A DNA stretch of 42,533 nt from Sulfurimonas sp. (GCA_027068455.1 JAMOSN010000057.1:1-42533), one strand, 5' to 3'; counted from the stretch's first letter, positions 25,086 to 34,607 are shown. The notes: generated from the letters alone by a model not told the origin. Numbers and translations are program-made.

Positions 25086-25159
25086 TTACCCTATTACCTC
25101 TTTTAAAGTAAAGATGGGATAAAATAGAGCACTATTAATATATTATGCTAAGGAAAATT

Positions 25160-26590
25160 ATGTTTGAAGTGGTTATAGGACTTGAGGTCCATGTTCAACT
25201 CAATACAAAAACGAAACTTTTTTGCTCGTGTCCTACGAGTTTTAATCATAAACAAAATACAAATACATGTCCGACTTGTTTGGCACTCCCTGGAGCATTG
25301 CCAGTTCTTAACAAAGAGGTTGTGCATAAGTCTGTTATGCTAGGAACAGCGATTGAAGCAACAATAAATAGAGTTTCATACTTTGACAGAAAATCATATT
25401 TTTACCCAGATTCCCCATCAGCGTATCAGATTACACAGCTTTACACTCCAATTGTGGAAGATGGAAAGCTTATGATAGATTTTGAAGATGGTTCCTCCAA
25501 AGAGATAAGAATCAACCGTGCACACATTGAAGCAGATGCAGGGAAAAATATTCATGATGGTGATATCTCCAAAGTAGATTTAAATCGTGCAGGAACACCA
25601 CTTTTAGAAATAGTAAGTGAACCAGATATGCGTAGTGCAGAAGAAGCTGTGCTTTACTTGAAAAAACTTCACTCAATCATCCGCTATACAGATATCGGAG
25701 ATGCAAATATGCAAGAGGGGAGTTTTCGTGTAGATGTCAATGTTTCTATCCGTCCTAAGGGTGATGAAAAGCTTTATACTCGTGTCGAGATAAAAAATAT
25801 AAACTCATTTAAATTTATCCAAAAAGCGATAGAGGTGGAAGTGCAGCGCCAGATTGAAGCGTGGGAAGATGGTACTTATGATGAAGAGATAGTGCAAGAG
25901 ACACGACTTTTTGACCAGATTAAAAGTGAGACTCGTTCTATGCGTGGTAAAGAGGAGGCTGCTGATTATAGATATTTTCCTGAGCCAGACCTTTTAAAAT
26001 GTGTAGTCACTGATGAGATGATGGAGGAGTACACAAAGATACCTGAACTTCCTGATGTGAAAAAAGAGCGTTTTATCTCTGAATATGGTATGAGTGCGTA
26101 CAATGCTTCTGTTATCACTTCAGCAGTTGAGATGGCAAACTTTTTTGAGACGATGATGGCTGAAAATGGTGTAAGTGCCAAAACAGCTACTACATGGTTG
26201 ACAGTTGAATTGCAAGCGCGATTAAAAGGGGAGATCAATATTATGAACTCACCTGTAGATGCAAAAAAACTAGGATTTTTAGTCAAACGTATAGATGACA
26301 AAACCATCTCTGGAAAAGCAGCAAAAGAGGTGCTTGATTATTTAATGGAAAATGAAAGTGTCAGTGTTGATGATGCTATTGATACTCTTGGATTAAAGCA
26401 GGTGACAGATACAGGTGCAATTGAGGCTATGTGTGATGAAATTATCAATGCAAACCAAGACAAGGTTGAACAATACAAAGCTGGAAAAGAGAAACTTTTT
26501 GGTTTTTTTGTCGGACAGGTGATGAAAGCATCCAAAGGGAGTGCTAATCCTCAAGTAGTTAATGAGATTTTAAAAGCTAAGTTAGGATAA
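25160..26590 (+). CDS. gatB: Aspartyl/glutamyl-tRNA(Asn/Gln) amidotransferase subunit B
   Basis: Part of the GatCAB complex that amidates misacylated Glu-tRNA(Gln) and Asp-tRNA(Asn). The 476 residues start with [21 protein letters not shown], carry [15 protein letters not shown] and [14 protein letters not shown], and later [17 protein letters not shown], all diagnostic. The C-terminal half is the YqeY-like tail domain. I chose the ATG at 25160, not 25145, because AAGGA lies 5 bases before it and the conserved start begins there. A possible -10 (TAAAAT) is at 25120-25125. gatA and gatC are elsewhere. Confidence 0.97.
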   Translation: MFEVVIGLEVHVQLNTKTKLFCSCPTSFNHKQNTNTCPTCLALPGALPVLNKEVVHKSVMLGTAIEATINRVSYFDRKSYFYPDSPSAYQITQLYTPIVEDGKLMIDFEDGSSKEIRINRAHIEADAGKNIHDGDISKVDLNRAGTPLLEIVSEPDMRSAEEAVLYLKKLHSIIRYTDIGDANMQEGSFRVDVNVSIRPKGDEKLYTRVEIKNINSFKFIQKAIEVEVQRQIEAWEDGTYDEEIVQETRLFDQIKSETRSMRGKEEAADYRYFPEPDLLKCVVTDEMMEEYTKIPELPDVKKERFISEYGMSAYNASVITSAVEMANFFETMMAENGVSAKTATTWLTVELQARLKGEINIMNSPVDAKKLGFLVKRIDDKTISGKAAKEVLDYLMENESVSVDDAIDTLGLKQVTDTGAIEAMCDEIINANQDKVEQYKAGKEKLFGFFVGQVMKASKGSANPQVVNEILKAKLG

Positions 26591-26593
26591 CAA

Positions 26594-28156
26594 ATGCTTA
26601 AGCGCCTGATACTTGATGCTGCATACTATTTACAAACTTCACAATCGTATCAGGCACGTAAAAAGTTTTTTTACGATATTTTAGAAAATGATAATTGTAA
26701 ATATAAAAAATATATAGATATGATGATGATGGTGTTTATTTTTATAAGCGTTGCAGTCTTAATCCGTGAAGTGAAGTTTCATGTCAATGATTATCTTCTT
26801 TTCTTTAGCAACTATATCATCTCTTTTATATTTTTTATAGAGTATATGTTACGTTTATGGGTGAGCAGTAGTGTCAGTGAGATTATTGTAGCTCGAGCCG
26901 AACATGATACTTTTTTATTAAGGGAAGTGAATCTTGCAAAGGCTTTAAGAAAAGCGTTGCATGTTAAGCTCTCTTATATGCTCTCGATTCAGGCTATTAT
27001 AGACCTTTTGGCAATTCTACCATTTTTCCATGAACTTCGATTGCTGAGAATTTTTATCCTTTTTCGTGTTTTTAAACTCTTTCGTTATGCAAAAAGCTTT
27101 CAAACACTTTCTAGTGTCCTTGCAACTAAAAAGTTTGAGTTTTTTACCTTAGCGATCTTTGCTTCTATTGTTATCTTTGTTTCTTCTGTTTTGATTTATG
27201 TTATGGAAGCAAATAATGACGCATCACCTATCAATACCCTTTTTGATGCCATTTACTGGTCTATCGTAACTATCTCAACAGTAGGGTATGGAGATGTGAC
27301 AGCAGTAACACAAGAGGGTCGTTTTGTTGCTCTTTTAGTTATTACAGCAGGTATTGCTGTTCTTGCATTTACAACATCACTGTTTGTTTCTGCTTTTACT
27401 GAAAAACTTTATGAAATTAAAGAGATAAAAACGATTGAGGATGTTTCAAAATTAAAGAATTTTTATTTGATTTGTGGGTATGAAAAAGTGGCACAGGAGC
27501 TTAGTTGTAAACTTGCAAATAATGGAAATAAAATCATTGTTTTAGATGATGATGAATATCGTATTAATAAAGCACAACAAGATGGTTTTATCGCTTTACA
27601 TTATAATCCTGGTTCTGTTGAGAGTTATAAAAAACTCAACATTGATATTGATAAGCAGGTAAAAGCCATTTTGTGTTTAAGAGAAGATGATATTGAAAAT
27701 GTATATACTGCTTTAACAGTTCGTTCTCTCAATAAAGATGTTTTTATACTTTCACTTCTGATAAATGATACTAATCGTAAAAAATTGAAGTTTGCGGGTA
27801 TCAATAAAATAGTCTATCCTCAAGAATTGGTAGGACTTATAACAAAAGAGTTGGTTGGTAAACCAGTTGCTTTTGAAGTTATTCATGAACTTAGAAGTGA
27901 TCATACGGGTGTTATAGTAGATGAGATAGGAATAACTTCTAGAATAGTTGAAAATTTTACAACTGTAGGAGAACTCGGAAATAAAGAGTTTAGAGTTGTT
28001 CTTCTTGGTATATATAAGCATAAAGATGATCGTTTTTATTTTAATCCTCTTGATTCTATGTTTATAGAAAATGGAGATTACCTTTTAGTGATTGGATATA
28101 AAATCTTTATCAAGGAATTTGAGAAACATCTTCATACGAAGGTTAGACATGGATAA
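26594..28156 (+). CDS. Six-TM potassium channel with RCK (TrkA) domain
   Basis: A 520-residue ion channel. The N-terminal part has several transmembrane segments, including a voltage-sensor-like basic helix (LRIFILFRVFKLFRYAKSF), then the selectivity filter TVGYGD (229-234) between the last two helices. A cytoplasmic TrkA-N domain starts at FYLICGYEKVAQELS, with DDDE at the second strand end, and a TrkA-C domain ends the protein. It binds nucleotides or ions to gate K+ flow. AGGA precedes the ATG, 3 bases after gatB. It overlaps the next TrkA-like gene by 8 bases. Confidence 0.9.
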   Translation: MLKRLILDAAYYLQTSQSYQARKKFFYDILENDNCKYKKYIDMMMMVFIFISVAVLIREVKFHVNDYLLFFSNYIISFIFFIEYMLRLWVSSSVSEIIVARAEHDTFLLREVNLAKALRKALHVKLSYMLSIQAIIDLLAILPFFHELRLLRIFILFRVFKLFRYAKSFQTLSSVLATKKFEFFTLAIFASIVIFVSSVLIYVMEANNDASPINTLFDAIYWSIVTISTVGYGDVTAVTQEGRFVALLVITAGIAVLAFTTSLFVSAFTEKLYEIKEIKTIEDVSKLKNFYLICGYEKVAQELSCKLANNGNKIIVLDDDEYRINKAQQDGFIALHYNPGSVESYKKLNIDIDKQVKAILCLREDDIENVYTALTVRSLNKDVFILSLLINDTNRKKLKFAGINKIVYPQELVGLITKELVGKPVAFEVIHELRSDHTGVIVDEIGITSRIVENFTTVGELGNKEFRVVLLGIYKHKDDRFYFNPLDSMFIENGDYLLVIGYKIFIKEFEKHLHTKVRHG

Positions 28157-28856
28157 CACAACAGCACTTGTATTTGGTAAGAATAAATATGCCTCAGAAA
28201 TTGTTGCTAACGTTAGAGATAAATATCAGCATGTACGTATCTTTAGTCTTTACAATGAAGAAGACAATGAGATTGAAAAATTTGATTTAAGTGATAGTTG
28301 GGAGAATATTCAAGAAGATATTAATGCAAAACAATCAATAGCGTTTTGTGTTCTTGAAGATACTGCTGAAAATATATTTTTAACCATTTCACTCAGAGCG
28401 CATTTTCAGGATTTAACCATTATTGCCATTGCATCCAATAAAGAGAGCGCCAATAAGCTTAAAATGGCAGGAGCGAACAAAGTGATACCATTGGTTGAGA
28501 CAACAGCCGATATAATAACAAATATGTTAGAAAAGCCAATTTCAAGTAGAGTGCTTAATAGTATTTTATATGAAGAGAGTGATTTAAAAATCGCACAGAT
28601 TAAGATAAGCCAAGAAAGTCGTTTTAACAATATACAACTAGCAAATATTGACTGGAGCAGATATAACGGTATAATTGTATTATCTGTTATACACAGTGAT
28701 ATGCAGGGTGAATTTATATACTCTTCAAAAGTAGAAGATCATATTATAAAACCTGGAGATATTTTGGTTATTGTAGGATATGAACATGATATTCAAGAGT
28801 TTGAGAAAAAGATAGGGAGCAAAAGATATGTCAATTGGAGTCATTGGAGCTGGTAA
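28149..28856 (+). CDS. Second TrkA-like (RCK) regulatory protein
   Basis: A soluble 235-residue protein resembling the RCK half of the preceding channel: a TrkA-N-like Rossmann region (ALVFGKNKYASEIVANV), then a TrkA-C domain that ends with IIKPGDILVIVGYEHDI. The glycine-rich loop is degenerate (FGKNKYAS in place of GxGxxG). I chose the ATG at 28149 over one at 28092, because AAGG lies 7 bases upstream and the Rossmann strand begins there. The 8-base overlap with the channel gene suggests that the two form one channel complex. It overlaps gpsA by 29 bases. Confidence 0.85.
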   Translation: MDNTTALVFGKNKYASEIVANVRDKYQHVRIFSLYNEEDNEIEKFDLSDSWENIQEDINAKQSIAFCVLEDTAENIFLTISLRAHFQDLTIIAIASNKESANKLKMAGANKVIPLVETTADIITNMLEKPISSRVLNSILYEESDLKIAQIKISQESRFNNIQLANIDWSRYNGIIVLSVIHSDMQGEFIYSSKVEDHIIKPGDILVIVGYEHDIQEFEKKIGSKRYVNWSHWSW

Positions 28857-29715
28857 ATGGGGCAGTGCACTTGCTTTTGCCTTAAGTGAAAAAAATGATG
28901 TGTATATATACTCAAGAAATAAAAGAGACGTAAAAAATTTTGTTTCATTAGAGAAGATACTTCAATGTGAATATTTGATCATTACTGTACCAGCTCAAGC
29001 TGTATCATCATGGTTAGAAGAATCATTTGTTTTTAACGGACAAAAGATTCTCGTAGCATCAAAAGGGATTGAAGCTTCTACAGGTAGATTTTTAAATGAA
29101 ATCTACAATAAGTATGTACCCAATGAAAATATCGCTTTTCTTTCAGGTCCATCTTTTGCAACAGAGGTGATGCAGTCACTTCCTACTGCTTTGGTTATTA
29201 ACTCAACAAATAATGTTTTAGCAGATGATTTTGCTAATCTTTTTCCATCTTTTATCAAAACATATACCTCAAGTGATGTCATTGGTGCTGAAGTTGCAGG
29301 CGCATATAAAAATGTGATAGCTATTGCAGCAGGTATAGTTTCAGGTTTAGAACTAGGTAATAATGCAGCTGCAGCACTTATCTCTCGAGGCCTTGTGGAG
29401 ATGCATAGATTTGGTACATTTTATGGTGCACAAACAGAGAGTTTTTTAGGTTTGAGTGGTGCAGGGGACCTTTTTTTAACGGCGTCTTCAACAATGAGCA
29501 GAAATTTTAGAGTTGGGCTTGGCATTGCACAAGGAAAAACACAAAAAGAGATTTTAGAATCTTTGGGGGAAGTGGCTGAAGGTATTGGTACAACCTATGC
29601 GCTTTATGAAATAGCATTAAAACATAATCTCTATCTACCAATTGCAAAAGAGGTATATGAGATGCTTGAGGGAAAAAACCCACAAAAAAGTTTACAAGAT
29701 TTACTCTCAAGATAA
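28828..29715 (+). CDS. gpsA: Glycerol-3-phosphate dehydrogenase [NAD(P)+]
   Basis: Reduces dihydroxyacetone phosphate to sn-glycerol-3-phosphate, supplying the backbone for phospholipids. The 295 residues start with the NAD(P) motif GVIGAGKWGSAL, contain SGPSFATEV and the catalytic lysine 161 in GAYKNVIAIAAG, and GLSGAGDLFLT later. Start confirmed by the immediate Rossmann strand. It overlaps the TrkA-like gene. Somewhat shorter than the E. coli enzyme, but complete. Confidence 0.96.
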   Translation: MSIGVIGAGKWGSALAFALSEKNDVYIYSRNKRDVKNFVSLEKILQCEYLIITVPAQAVSSWLEESFVFNGQKILVASKGIEASTGRFLNEIYNKYVPNENIAFLSGPSFATEVMQSLPTALVINSTNNVLADDFANLFPSFIKTYTSSDVIGAEVAGAYKNVIAIAAGIVSGLELGNNAAAALISRGLVEMHRFGTFYGAQTESFLGLSGAGDLFLTASSTMSRNFRVGLGIAQGKTQKEILESLGEVAEGIGTTYALYEIALKHNLYLPIAKEVYEMLEGKNPQKSLQDLLSR

Positions 29716-29731
29716 AAAAGAGGAAACAGGG

Positions 29732-31093
29732 ATGGCGAAGTTGCTAATGTATTCTGATGGAGTAAAACTGTTATTTGCTCTTATTATTGGCGTTATAGGA
29801 TATTTTCTTTCTATATTCTTTCTTTCTCAGCAGCAGAGTATATTAGTTGGTATCATAGCGATGTTAATTGCTTTATGGACCAATGAGGTATTGCCTCTTG
29901 GTGTTGTCTCTCTTTTACCGATTGTTTTATTTCCTGCATTTGGTATTATTGATACAAAGATGACAACAGCGAATTATGCTCACCCTATTATATACCTATT
30001 TTTGGGTGGATTTATGTTGGCAATAGGGGTTGAAAAAACCAAGCTTCATATTTTTATAGCTGATAAAATATTGTCCTTTTTCCCTTCAACTCCGCGTGGT
30101 ATGATTTTTTCTCTAGCATTAACTTCAGGTTTGTTAAGCTCCATCCTTTCAAATACCACAACAACTCTTTTACTTATCTCCATAGCTATTTTTTTAACCA
30201 ATAATGCAAAGCTTAAAATGCGTTTTGCATTGGCAATTGCATATGGTGCAAGTATCGGTGGTATTTTAACTCCTATAGGGACACCACCAAACCTCATTCT
30301 CTTGGGTATTATGCAAGAACATAATATGGAGCTTATCCCATTTTTCAAGTGGATGATGATGGTGGCACCTTTGGTTTTTGTGATGTTAGTGAGTGTGAGT
30401 CTTTTACTTTCAGTAGGTGTTGGTAATATGAAGATACAAAGAGATATTGAAGTGCATCCTTTAAACACGCAACAAAAGAAAGTTCTTGGTTTAATGTTTG
30501 GTTTAATTGCTTTACTCTTTGTTAATGCTCCTATAAGACCTTACTGGGATGGTTTAGGTATGAGTGAAAGTGTTATTTTACTAAGTTTTGGACTTTTGTT
30601 ATTTTTTCCTTATTTTCAGGTACTTGATTGGAGAGATGATGCACATAAAATCCCTTATGCGATTATGTTTTTATTTGGTGCTGGATTTTCAATAGCAAAA
30701 GCATTTTCACATACTGGTTTGGCTGATGAACTAGCGTCTTATCTCTTACAAATTACAGATATGACGCCTGTTCTTTTACTCTTATCAATTGCAATTCTTA
30801 TTACTTTTACAACAGAAGTAACATCAAATACAGCGCTTATTTCGATTATGTTACCTGTGATCTATTCGGTAGCTGAGCAATCAGGAATCAATACAACCCT
30901 TTTTATGATGGTAGCAACTGTATGTGCTAGTTATGCGTTTATGTTGCCAATAGCAACAGCACCTAATGCGATTGCTATGAGTAGCGGTGCTGTACATGTT
31001 AAAGATATGATACGTTACGGTATTATCTTGAATCTTTTGGGAATCTTTTTTATTGTTATTACAGCATCACTATTTTGGAAAAATATTCTTTAG
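29732..31093 (+). CDS. DASS/SLC13-family anion transporter
   Basis: A 453-residue secondary transporter with about 11-12 membrane segments. The two family motifs are visible: SNTTTTLLLISIAIF with SIGGILTPIGTPPNLILLGIM, and TEVTSNTALISIMLPVI near the C terminus. DASS members carry dicarboxylates, citrate, sulfate or related anions, usually with Na+; the substrate here cannot be read. I chose the ATG at 29732, not 29642, because GAGG lies upstream and the longer form would overlap gpsA with a non-homologous N terminus. It ends 4 bases into the convergent 63-residue gene. Confidence 0.88.
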   Translation: MAKLLMYSDGVKLLFALIIGVIGYFLSIFFLSQQQSILVGIIAMLIALWTNEVLPLGVVSLLPIVLFPAFGIIDTKMTTANYAHPIIYLFLGGFMLAIGVEKTKLHIFIADKILSFFPSTPRGMIFSLALTSGLLSSILSNTTTTLLLISIAIFLTNNAKLKMRFALAIAYGASIGGILTPIGTPPNLILLGIMQEHNMELIPFFKWMMMVAPLVFVMLVSVSLLLSVGVGNMKIQRDIEVHPLNTQQKKVLGLMFGLIALLFVNAPIRPYWDGLGMSESVILLSFGLLLFFPYFQVLDWRDDAHKIPYAIMFLFGAGFSIAKAFSHTGLADELASYLLQITDMTPVLLLLSIAILITFTTEVTSNTALISIMLPVIYSVAEQSGINTTLFMMVATVCASYAFMLPIATAPNAIAMSSGAVHVKDMIRYGIILNLLGIFFIVITASLFWKNIL

Positions 31094-31281
31094 GAATCTG
31101 TTTTTCTTTTTTTTATAAGCATATAGATATCTTTGAGTACCAAAAATGCACAGTAAAGCCATAAGATGTCTAAAATATAGTTCTCTTTAAGACCATTGGC
31201 ATACATCCAAGGCAGTCCTACAAGGATGGGCCATTTTAAAAAATAAAAGAACATAATTCCAGCGCCATAAACCTCTTTCAT
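31090..31281 (-). CDS. Small membrane protein, 63 residues
   Basis: A 63-residue protein with two hydrophobic spans (about 5-28 and 35-55) and a basic tail KKRKTDS. No family recognised. The ATG is preceded by AGGAGGT, the strongest ribosome-binding site in this region, which supports it as a real gene. Confidence 0.72.
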   Translation of the reverse strand: MKEVYGAGIMFFYFLKWPILVGLPWMYANGLKENYILDILWLYCAFLVLKDIYMLIKKRKTDS

Positions 31282-31334
31282 ATTTACCTCCTGGTTAGTT
31301 TTAAAATCTTACCTAAATATTATCAAAAGCATAG

Positions 31335-31340
31335 TAAAAT
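31335..31340 (+). promoter_or_regulatory. Putative -10 box of the Dabb-family gene
   Basis: TAAAAT followed by GGCG, 27 bases before the ATG at 31367. Promoter role inferred. Confidence 0.3.
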
Positions 31341-31366
31341 GGCGAAATTTTTTTAAAGGAATGGGG

Positions 31367-31660
31367 ATGATTGTTCATATCGTTATGTTTAAGTTCAAAG
31401 AGGAAAACAAAGTACTCAACCTTGCAAAGGTAAAAGGGAAATTGGAGAAGCTTGAAGAGCAGATAGATGTACTAAAATCTATGGAAGTTGGAGTCAATTT
31501 TACAGAGTCGCCAAGAGCTATGGATATGTCTCTTTATTCCACTTTTGAATCACAAGAGGATCTTAAAATCTATGCAACACATGAAGCACATCTTAAAGTG
31601 GTAGAGTTTATTAAAGAGGTGACAGTTGAGTCAAAAGTTGTTGATTATATTTTAGAATAA
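31367..31660 (+). CDS. Dabb (stress-responsive A/B barrel) family protein
   Basis: A 97-residue ferredoxin-like-fold protein. The start MIVHIVMFKFKEE, VGVNFTESPRAMDMSLYSTFES and YATHEAHLKVVEF match the Dabb family, whose members form dimeric barrels, mostly of unknown function. I chose the second ATG (31367), since AAGGA is 6 bases upstream of it and MIVHIV is the family start; the ATG at 31361 would sit directly after the AAGGA. Confidence 0.87.
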   Translation: MIVHIVMFKFKEENKVLNLAKVKGKLEKLEEQIDVLKSMEVGVNFTESPRAMDMSLYSTFESQEDLKIYATHEAHLKVVEFIKEVTVESKVVDYILE

Positions 31661-31811
31661 AAAATTTCATATTTAAAGTTACTTCTTTTATGCTGACGTT
31701 AAAATAATATAAAAAATATACTTAAATCGTCAAGTTAAGTTTTTTCTCTTGTAGTAACTTTTATATTCTTGTGATACTATTTGCTCAAATTAACTATGAC
31801 AAGGATGATAT

Positions 31812-32003
31812 ATGAGTGAACCTACATTACAGAGTATTGGTGATTATAATGAACTTAAAGGTGAAAAAAAGAGAGTTGTTTGGGTAGTTGTAATCGCTGG
31901 TCTTATCATTGGAAGTATCTATGTGATTGTGAATAATATTTACGGTGATGCTGAAGATAAGATAAAAGTTGAAAAAACTATTCAAACTATACCTGTCCAA
32001 TAA
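31812..32003 (+). CDS. Small single-pass membrane protein, 63 residues
   Basis: A charged N terminus (1-20), one hydrophobic helix (VVWVVVIAGLIIGSIYVIV, about 22-40) and a short charged C-terminal part. No family recognised. AAGGA lies 6 bases before the ATG. The 150 bases upstream are AT-rich, hold no gene, and show no repeat I can defend. Confidence 0.65.
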   Translation: MSEPTLQSIGDYNELKGEKKRVVWVVVIAGLIIGSIYVIVNNIYGDAEDKIKVEKTIQTIPVQ

Positions 32004-32013
32004 TAAAAAATGA

Positions 32014-32019
32014 TAAAAT
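32014..32019 (+). promoter_or_regulatory. Putative -10 box of the M48 peptidase-prmC operon
   Basis: TAAAAT followed by GGCA, about 29 bases before the ATG. Promoter role inferred. Confidence 0.35.
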
Positions 32020-32047
32020 GGCAGTACAAAAAATATTTTAAGGTAAA

Positions 32048-33310
32048 ATGATGTTACTAACGATTATGGGCGTATATACTGTGTATGTACTAATTTCTAT
32101 ATATACAAGTGTTATGCAAATAGGTTATATCGACATAGCTAAGAGAAAAACACCTATATTACTTGGTGCTGCTGATTTTTTAAAAGCAGGTAATTATGCT
32201 ATAGCAAAAGAGAGAATGTCTATCGCAAATACTATTGTAGATTATCTCCTTTTCATTGCTTGGCTTAGTTTTGGTATAAAAGCACTAGAGACAAATTTTT
32301 ATAATTTTGAGAGTGATGCTTTTAAAAATGTAGTGATAGTGATGGGATTCATTCTTATCAATTCTCTTATTTCTTTACCGTTTTCCTATTATGAAAAGTT
32401 TGTTCTTGATGAAAAGTTTGGATTTAACAAATCAACACTTGCACAGTGGATTAAAGATACACTAATCTCATTGGTGATGACCATTATATTTGGTTCATTG
32501 GTTGTGTGGGGTGTTTATGAGATTATGACAAACTTTGAGTTGTGGTGGTTTTGGAGCTTCTTATTTATTTTTGCAGTGATTGTTTTTATCAATATGTTTT
32601 ATCCAACATTTAGAGCGATGTTTTTTGATAAACTGACTCCATTGCAAGATGAAGCACTTGATAATGAGATAAAAACACTTATGGATAAAACAGGTTTTGT
32701 AAGCAGTGGTGTGTATGTTAGTGATGCATCAAAACGTGATGCAAGATTAAATGCTTATTTTGGTGGGTTAGGAAAATCAAAACGAGTAGTACTTTTTGAT
32801 ACACTTCTTGAAAAGCTTACAACAAAAGAGTTATTGGCAGTTTTGGGTCATGAGCTTGGACATTTCGCTCATGGTGACATTTACAAAAACATAGCACTTG
32901 TTGGCGGAATGCTATTTGTTATGTTTGGGATATTTGGAAATTTGCCAAAGAGTCTTTATATGGAGCTTGGCATTGCCAATGAACCTTATGCGACAATGAT
33001 TTTACTTTTGCTTTTTATGCCTGTGCTTGGTTTTATTATGATGCCGATAATGGGTATAGTGAGTCGCCATAATGAGTATGAAGCAGATAAAATGGGGAGT
33101 GAACTTGGTGGTCCAGCTGGTGCAATAGAGCTTGCAAACGCATTGAAAAAACTTGTGACTGAAAATAAAAGTTTTCCACTTTCACATCCTGTGTATATTT
33201 TCTTCCATTATACTCACCCGCCAGTAATAGAAAGACTCAAAGAGTTGGGTGTTGATGTTGGATATATGGATGATGAAGCACTCGAGGGTCAATGCAACAT
33301 AGATATCTAG
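32048..33310 (+). CDS. M48 family (Ste24-like) membrane zinc metallopeptidase
   Basis: A 420-residue integral membrane protease. It has hydrophobic segments in the N-terminal half (about 5-25, 60-80, 95-115, 140-165, 175-195), then the zinc-binding HELGH (268-272) and two further segments, with the third ligand in RHNEYEADKMG. The long N-terminal region with EKFGFNKSTLAQWIKD is typical of Ste24/CAAX-type M48 enzymes rather than short HtpX. Likely role: quality control of membrane proteins. Two tandem ATGs open the frame, with AAGG upstream. It overlaps prmC by 19 bases. Confidence 0.93.
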   Translation: MMLLTIMGVYTVYVLISIYTSVMQIGYIDIAKRKTPILLGAADFLKAGNYAIAKERMSIANTIVDYLLFIAWLSFGIKALETNFYNFESDAFKNVVIVMGFILINSLISLPFSYYEKFVLDEKFGFNKSTLAQWIKDTLISLVMTIIFGSLVVWGVYEIMTNFELWWFWSFLFIFAVIVFINMFYPTFRAMFFDKLTPLQDEALDNEIKTLMDKTGFVSSGVYVSDASKRDARLNAYFGGLGKSKRVVLFDTLLEKLTTKELLAVLGHELGHFAHGDIYKNIALVGGMLFVMFGIFGNLPKSLYMELGIANEPYATMILLLLFMPVLGFIMMPIMGIVSRHNEYEADKMGSELGGPAGAIELANALKKLVTENKSFPLSHPVYIFFHYTHPPVIERLKELGVDVGYMDDEALEGQCNIDI

Positions 33311-34125
33311 TTTCAGAACTTTTACAAACTATAACGCAAGAGCTTTCTCAAAGTGTTGAGCGAGCATCAAGGGAAGCACAGCTTTTTGTTATGGAGTTTC
33401 TTGGTGTTGATGAGCTATGGCTAATAACACATCCTAACACGCAAGTGCAAAAGGATTTAGGACAACTTTTTGAGTGGATTGCAAGACGTAAAAAAAATGA
33501 ACCTTTTGAATATATAGTACAAAAGGTAAGTTTTTATTCTCAAGAGTTTTATATCGACAAAGGTGCATTAATCCCTCGACCTGAGACAGAACTTCTTATA
33601 GATGAGGTGATACACAATGTTGCTGATAGCAACACGCAACAAAGGTTTGTGGAAGTTGGTGTCGGCAGTGGTATTATCTCAATAGTGTTAGCACAACACT
33701 TTAAACACGCAACCTTTATTGCAGTTGATATATCGCAAGAGGCGTTGCGTGTTGCAAGAAAAAATATACACAAATTTAATCTTCAAGAGAGAATTGAACT
33801 AAGAGAGAGCTCATTTTTAGATAATGTTGATGAGCAAATAGACTATCTAGTATCAAATCCTCCTTATATTGCCAATGATGCAGCATTAGAATCAAATCTC
33901 TCTTATGAACCTCAAAATGCACTCTTTGGTGGTGAGGTTGGAGATGAGATGATTAAAAAACTTCTTGATGAAGTCTTAAGTCAAAATATTAAGTTTTTTA
34001 GTTGTGAGATGGGTTATGACCAAAAAGATAAAATACAAAATTATTTAGCAGATAAAAGATATAAGAGCCTCACATTTTATAAAGATTACAGTGGATTTGA
34101 CAGAGGCTTTACATTAAAGGTATAA
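33292..34125 (+). CDS. prmC: Peptide chain release factor N5-glutamine methyltransferase
   Basis: Methylates the GGQ glutamine of release factors RF1 and RF2. The 277 residues have an N-terminal helical domain, then LIPRPETELLIDEV, the SAM motif VEVGVGSGIISIVLA and the catalytic NPPY (189-192) in YLVSNPPYIA. The start is inside the peptidase gene. Four copies of ACACGCAA or its complement fall within 316 bases here (33437, 33632, 33705, 33745), the densest cluster in the window. Confidence 0.95.
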   Translation: MQHRYLVSELLQTITQELSQSVERASREAQLFVMEFLGVDELWLITHPNTQVQKDLGQLFEWIARRKKNEPFEYIVQKVSFYSQEFYIDKGALIPRPETELLIDEVIHNVADSNTQQRFVEVGVGSGIISIVLAQHFKHATFIAVDISQEALRVARKNIHKFNLQERIELRESSFLDNVDEQIDYLVSNPPYIANDAALESNLSYEPQNALFGGEVGDEMIKKLLDEVLSQNIKFFSCEMGYDQKDKIQNYLADKRYKSLTFYKDYSGFDRGFTLKV

Positions 34126-34127
34126 AT

Positions 34128-34607
34128 GTGAAAAGAAATATATATATAGATTTTAGTTATCTTATTGTTTTAGCGGCAACATTCGGTGCTGTCATAGTCT
34201 TGGGTGCTGTTGTAGCACCTGTTGTTTTTCATACAGACACATTAACGGTGGGATTATTGATAGACCATTATAATGCTGGCATCATTATGGGTGAGATCTT
34301 TCATAGATTTTCTTATTGGATATATTTTGTAGCTGTGTATGTTGTTATTTATGAAGCAGCAGCATATAAAATGGGGCAGCGTGATGCTATTTTATTTGGC
34401 GCTGGTATAACAGTGCTTTTTTCATCTTTGATGTTTGCTTCGGTGTATGTTCCTAAAATTCTTTCTATGCAAGCACTTGGTGCAGAAGCAACACAAAGTG
34501 ATACATTTGAAAATATTCATATTGCCAGTGAGATAGATTTTAAAATATTAGCTGTTGCACTTTTGGTGCTTTTCATTCGAAGGCTTATGCTTTTACGCGT
34601 CAATTAA
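34128..34607 (+). CDS. DUF4149 (TMEM205-like) membrane protein
   Basis: A 159-residue membrane protein with four hydrophobic segments (about 9-32, 58-75, 85-107, 135-152). The ALAVVA-type first helix and HRFSYW motif fit DUF4149/TMEM205-like proteins; function unknown. The start is GTG at 34128, two bases after the prmC stop, with AAAGG 7 bases upstream; the overlapping ATG at 34126 is out of frame. Confidence 0.75.
   Translation: MKRNIYIDFSYLIVLAATFGAVIVLGAVVAPVVFHTDTLTVGLLIDHYNAGIIMGEIFHRFSYWIYFVAVYVVIYEAAAYKMGQRDAILFGAGITVLFSSLMFASVYVPKILSMQALGAEATQSDTFENIHIASEIDFKILAVALLVLFIRRLMLLRVN

Noticed and set aside
31661-31811. Possible small RNA or regulatory element in the 150-base gap before the 63-residue gene
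   Set aside because: Only AT-rich sequence without a convincing stem, -10 box or conserved motif.
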